From assembly GCF_900177325.1 (NCBI RefSeq), contig NZ_FXBL01000004.1, positions 620,001-684,000 on the forward strand: a DNA stretch of 64,000 nt, in the 5' to 3' direction. Origin of the DNA: Mesorhizobium australicum. GTDB lineage: Bacteria; Pseudomonadota; Alphaproteobacteria; Rhizobiales; Rhizobiaceae. The translations under genes were made by a program, and so were the position numbers. Of this stretch, positions 62,062 through 64,000 are shown in pieces. How positions within the stretch are numbered: position 1 is the stretch's first letter; each line of letters begins with the position of its first letter. The notes under the pieces were generated by a model that saw nothing but the letters and a program-made list of their open reading frames with translations, was not told where the DNA came from and did not search any database.

Positions 62062-62694
62062 ATGACGATCGCAGCAGAACACACCGCGGGCAAACAGGAG
62101 CCCGTCTTCTACCTCAGGGACGAGCACGGACATGCCGAGGGCGGCAGCACCATGCTCGGCTTCTGGATCTACCTGATGAGCGACTGCCTCATGTTCGCGG
62201 TCCTGTTCGCGATCTATGGGGTGCTGGGCGCGAGCTATGCCGCCGGCCCTGCGCCGAAGGACCTCTTCGACCTCGAGCTCGTGGCGCTGAACACCGCCAT
62301 GCTGCTCTTCTCGTCGATCACCTACGGCTTCGCCATGCTGGCCATGGTCAAGGGCAACGTGCGCGCGACGCTCGCCTGGCTCGCCATTACCGGCCTGTTC
62401 GGCCTCGCCTTCCTCGGCATCGAGCTCTACGAGTTCCAGCACCTGATCCATATCGGCGCGACGCCGCAGCGCAGCGCCTTCCTGTCGTCCTTCTTCGTGC
62501 TGGTCGGCACGCACGGCCTGCACGTCACCTTCGGCATCGTCTGGCTTGTGACGCTGATGGCGCAGGTGTGGGGGTTCGGGCTGATCGAGGCCAACCGGCG
62601 GCGGCTGATGTGCCTGTCGATGTTCTGGCACTTCCTGGACGTCATCTGGATCGGCGTCTTCACCTTCGTCTATCTGATGGGAGTGCTGAGATGA
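62062..62694 (+). CDS. cyoC: cytochrome bo-type quinol oxidase subunit III
   Basis: 210-residue subunit III with five helices (MLGFWIYLMSDCLMFAVLFAIYG, ISSITYGFAMLAM region, and so on). Glu and His residues of the O2-path/proton-exit region are in GIELYEFQHLIH and GTHGLHVTFG. Length fits CyoC. GGTGG precedes the ATG at 62062. The stop overlaps cyoD (ATGA). Confidence 0.95.
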   Translation: MTIAAEHTAGKQEPVFYLRDEHGHAEGGSTMLGFWIYLMSDCLMFAVLFAIYGVLGASYAAGPAPKDLFDLELVALNTAMLLFSSITYGFAMLAMVKGNVRATLAWLAITGLFGLAFLGIELYEFQHLIHIGATPQRSAFLSSFFVLVGTHGLHVTFGIVWLVTLMAQVWGFGLIEANRRRLMCLSMFWHFLDVIWIGVFTFVYLMGVLR

Positions 62695-63077
62695 GCGCTA
62701 CGAACGCGGAATCGCACGCGGCCCACGATGCGGGGCATGGCGAGGACGGTCACGCGCACGGCTCGCTGCGCGGCTACCTGATCGGCTTCTTCCTGTCCGT
62801 CGTGCTTACCGCCGTCCCGTTCTGGCTGGTGATGGGCGACGTGCTGGACAGCAAACAGCTGACCGGCTTCATCGTCATGGCGCTCGCGGTCGTGCAGATC
62901 GTCGTCCACATGGTCTACTTCCTGCACATGGACACGCGTTCCGAGCAGGGATGGACGATGATGGCGCTGATCTTCACGCTGATCGTCGTCGTCATCGCGC
63001 TGTCCGGCTCGCTGTGGGTGATGTACCACCTCAACACCAACACCATGCCGTTCCACGACATGCAGCAGATGCCATGA
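62691..63077 (+). CDS. cyoD: cytochrome bo-type quinol oxidase subunit IV
   Basis: 128-residue subunit with three helices; an N-terminal His-rich soluble stretch (HAAHDAGHGEDGHAHGSLRGY) is longer than in E. coli (109 residues). FIVMALAVVQIVVHMVYFLHMD is the family segment. Helps CuB insertion in subunit I. Overlaps cyoC start-stop and SURF1 (ATGA). Confidence 0.94.
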   Translation: MSATNAESHAAHDAGHGEDGHAHGSLRGYLIGFFLSVVLTAVPFWLVMGDVLDSKQLTGFIVMALAVVQIVVHMVYFLHMDTRSEQGWTMMALIFTLIVVVIALSGSLWVMYHLNTNTMPFHDMQQMP

Positions 63078-63853
63078 CGGCAAGGCCTCCGGCCAGCGTC
63101 CTCCTCATCACGGCCGCCGCGCTCGTCTGCGCGGCGTTGCTGTGCGCGCTCGGCGTCTGGCAGGTGCAGCGGCTCCAGTGGAAGCTGGACCTCATCGCGC
63201 GCGTCGACGCGCGGGTCTCTGCGGCGCCCGTCGCACCCCCCGGCTCCGCGGCGTGGGACCGCGTCGACGCAGCCTCTGCCGAATACCTGAGGGTCCGCGC
63301 GACCGGCCGCTTCCTCCATGACAGGGAAACGCTCGTCCAGGCCGTGACGGACCTCGGCAGCGGATATTGGGTCATGACGCCGGTGGTTACGGACCAGGGC
63401 TTCACCATTCTCGTCAACCGCGGCTTCGTCACGCCGGAATTGCGCGATCCCGAGACGCGTTCCGAAGGCGCGGCCGGCAGCGAAACCACCGTGACCGGCC
63501 TTTTGAGGCTGAGCGAGCCGGGCGGCGGGTTCCTGCGCGACAACGATCCCGGCAACGGCCGCTGGTATTCCCGCGACGTGGCGGCGATCGCCGCGGCACA
63601 ACGTCTCGATCATACCGCCCCCTATTTCATCGACGCCGATGCGACCCCAAATCCGGGCGGCTGGCCGGTGGGCGGGCTGACGCGGATCAGTTTCAGCAAC
63701 AACCATCTGGTCTACGCGATCACGTGGTTCGGGCTGGCGCTGATGGCGCTTGCCGGCGGCTGGTTCGTCCTGAAGGATTGGAGGCGGCGGGAAAGCGGAA
63801 AGCCGATGGAACCGCCGGGAGGAATGGTGTCCGAGCCCGGATCCGCGCCCTGA
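63074..63853 (+). CDS. SURF1-family oxidase assembly protein
   Basis: 259-residue SURF1 protein with two helices (about 8-28 and 215-235) and a periplasmic middle; LGVWQVQRLQWK and NNHLVYAITWFGLALMALAGGW are diagnostic. It helps deliver heme to subunit I. Overlaps the cyoD stop; 44 bases precede the sensor kinase start. Present in the oxidase operon although the heme O synthase gene is not. Confidence 0.94.
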   Translation: MTARPPASVLLITAAALVCAALLCALGVWQVQRLQWKLDLIARVDARVSAAPVAPPGSAAWDRVDAASAEYLRVRATGRFLHDRETLVQAVTDLGSGYWVMTPVVTDQGFTILVNRGFVTPELRDPETRSEGAAGSETTVTGLLRLSEPGGGFLRDNDPGNGRWYSRDVAAIAAAQRLDHTAPYFIDADATPNPGGWPVGGLTRISFSNNHLVYAITWFGLALMALAGGWFVLKDWRRRESGKPMEPPGGMVSEPGSAP

Positions 63854-63897
63854 CAGGCCGGCGGGCGCGGGCGTCGACTGGGTGGAGGAGCCCCCGG

Positions 63898-64000
63898 ATG
63901 CCGATGCTGGAAATGACCAACCGCAAGAATCTCCTCCTGCTCGTGCAGCTCCGCTGGCTCGCTGTCATCGGCCAGATCGTGACGATCCTCGTCGTCCACT
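63898..64000 (+). CDS. regB: RegB/ActS-type redox sensor histidine kinase (N-terminus; cut by window end)
   Basis: First 34 residues of an open frame reaching the window end. NLLLLVQLRWLAVIGQIVTIL matches the first membrane segment of RegB/ActS/PrrB kinases, which sense the redox state of the quinone pool. GGTGGAGGAG precedes ATG 63898. Its placement after cyoABCD-SURF1 fits the layout known in Rhizobiales, where RegB/RegA controls oxidase expression. Only the N-terminus is visible, so confidence is moderate. Confidence 0.75.
   Translation, partial: MPMLEMTNRKNLLLLVQLRWLAVIGQIVTILVVH

Noticed and set aside
58815..62093. Very long minus-strand open frame opposite cyoA and cyoB
   Set aside because: Antisense frame created by high GC and codon bias; sequence is rich in His, Asp, Glu, Arg with no family, while the opposite strand encodes clear oxidase subunits.

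Overview
The window is high-GC, densely packed DNA with short intergenic gaps and many ATGA/TGATG stop-start overlaps. Gene content (a cyoABCD-SURF1-RegB block, a BkdA1/A2/B/Lpd complex, many CoA-dependent catabolic genes, TRAP transporters, hydantoinase-family genes) points to an alphaproteobacterium, most likely Hyphomicrobiales/Rhizobiales (Mesorhizobium or Phyllobacteriaceae-like). This placement is inference from gene content; no rRNA or tRNA gene was seen.

Region 1 (1-20.6 kb, mostly minus strand) is an acyl-CoA degradation island: four acyl-CoA dehydrogenases, an AMP-forming and an NDP-forming acyl-CoA ligase, an atypical enoyl-CoA hydratase, a paired catalytic/degenerate MaoC couple, a thiolase-like protein without its nucleophilic Cys beside a DUF35 OB-fold/Zn-ribbon protein, five SDR or NmrA-type reductases, MmgE/PrpD, a family III CoA-transferase, a DMT permease and two small alpha-beta barrel proteins. 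A shared 20-bp motif (TTTCTAACNNNNGTTCGAAA and near copies) lies 23-110 bp upstream of the first gene of each unit, five times in 13 kb, so the island looks like one regulon. The Cys-less thiolase/DUF35 and MaoC pairs resemble the retro-aldol chain-shortening module of steroid side-chain degradation (Ltp2/DUF35, ChsH1/ChsH2), but no ring-degrading gene is present; the substrate is unknown.

Region 2 (20.7-26.7 kb) is a branched-chain 2-oxoacid dehydrogenase operon (E1alpha, E1beta, E2, E3) with a LysR gene upstream.

Region 3 (26.8-44.5 kb) holds two convergent catabolic operons. On the plus strand are a TRAP transporter, a HyuA/HyuB pair and a D-threonine aldolase/D-serine dehydratase-like enzyme. 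On the minus strand is a ten-gene operon: ABC transporter with Tat-exported binding protein, FAD oxidoreductase, CoA-transferase, enoyl-CoA hydratase, ferredoxin, a 24-codon ORF, a DapA-family lyase and an adenosine-deaminase-family hydrolase, with a divergent LysR regulator. The substrate is not evident.

Region 4 (44.8-55.9 kb, plus strand) is a second TRAP/HyuAB operon with an IclR regulator, a cupin, an HpcH/HpaI aldolase, a beta-keto acid cleavage enzyme (BKACE) and an acyl-CoA ligase. The layout suggests that a ketone is carboxylated or a ring is opened, followed by CoA-dependent cleavage.

Region 5 (56.1-64 kb) is respiratory: NDH-2, an MFS permease, the cytochrome bo-type quinol oxidase operon cyoABCD with SURF1, and the start of a RegB/ActS-type redox sensor kinase cut by the window end.
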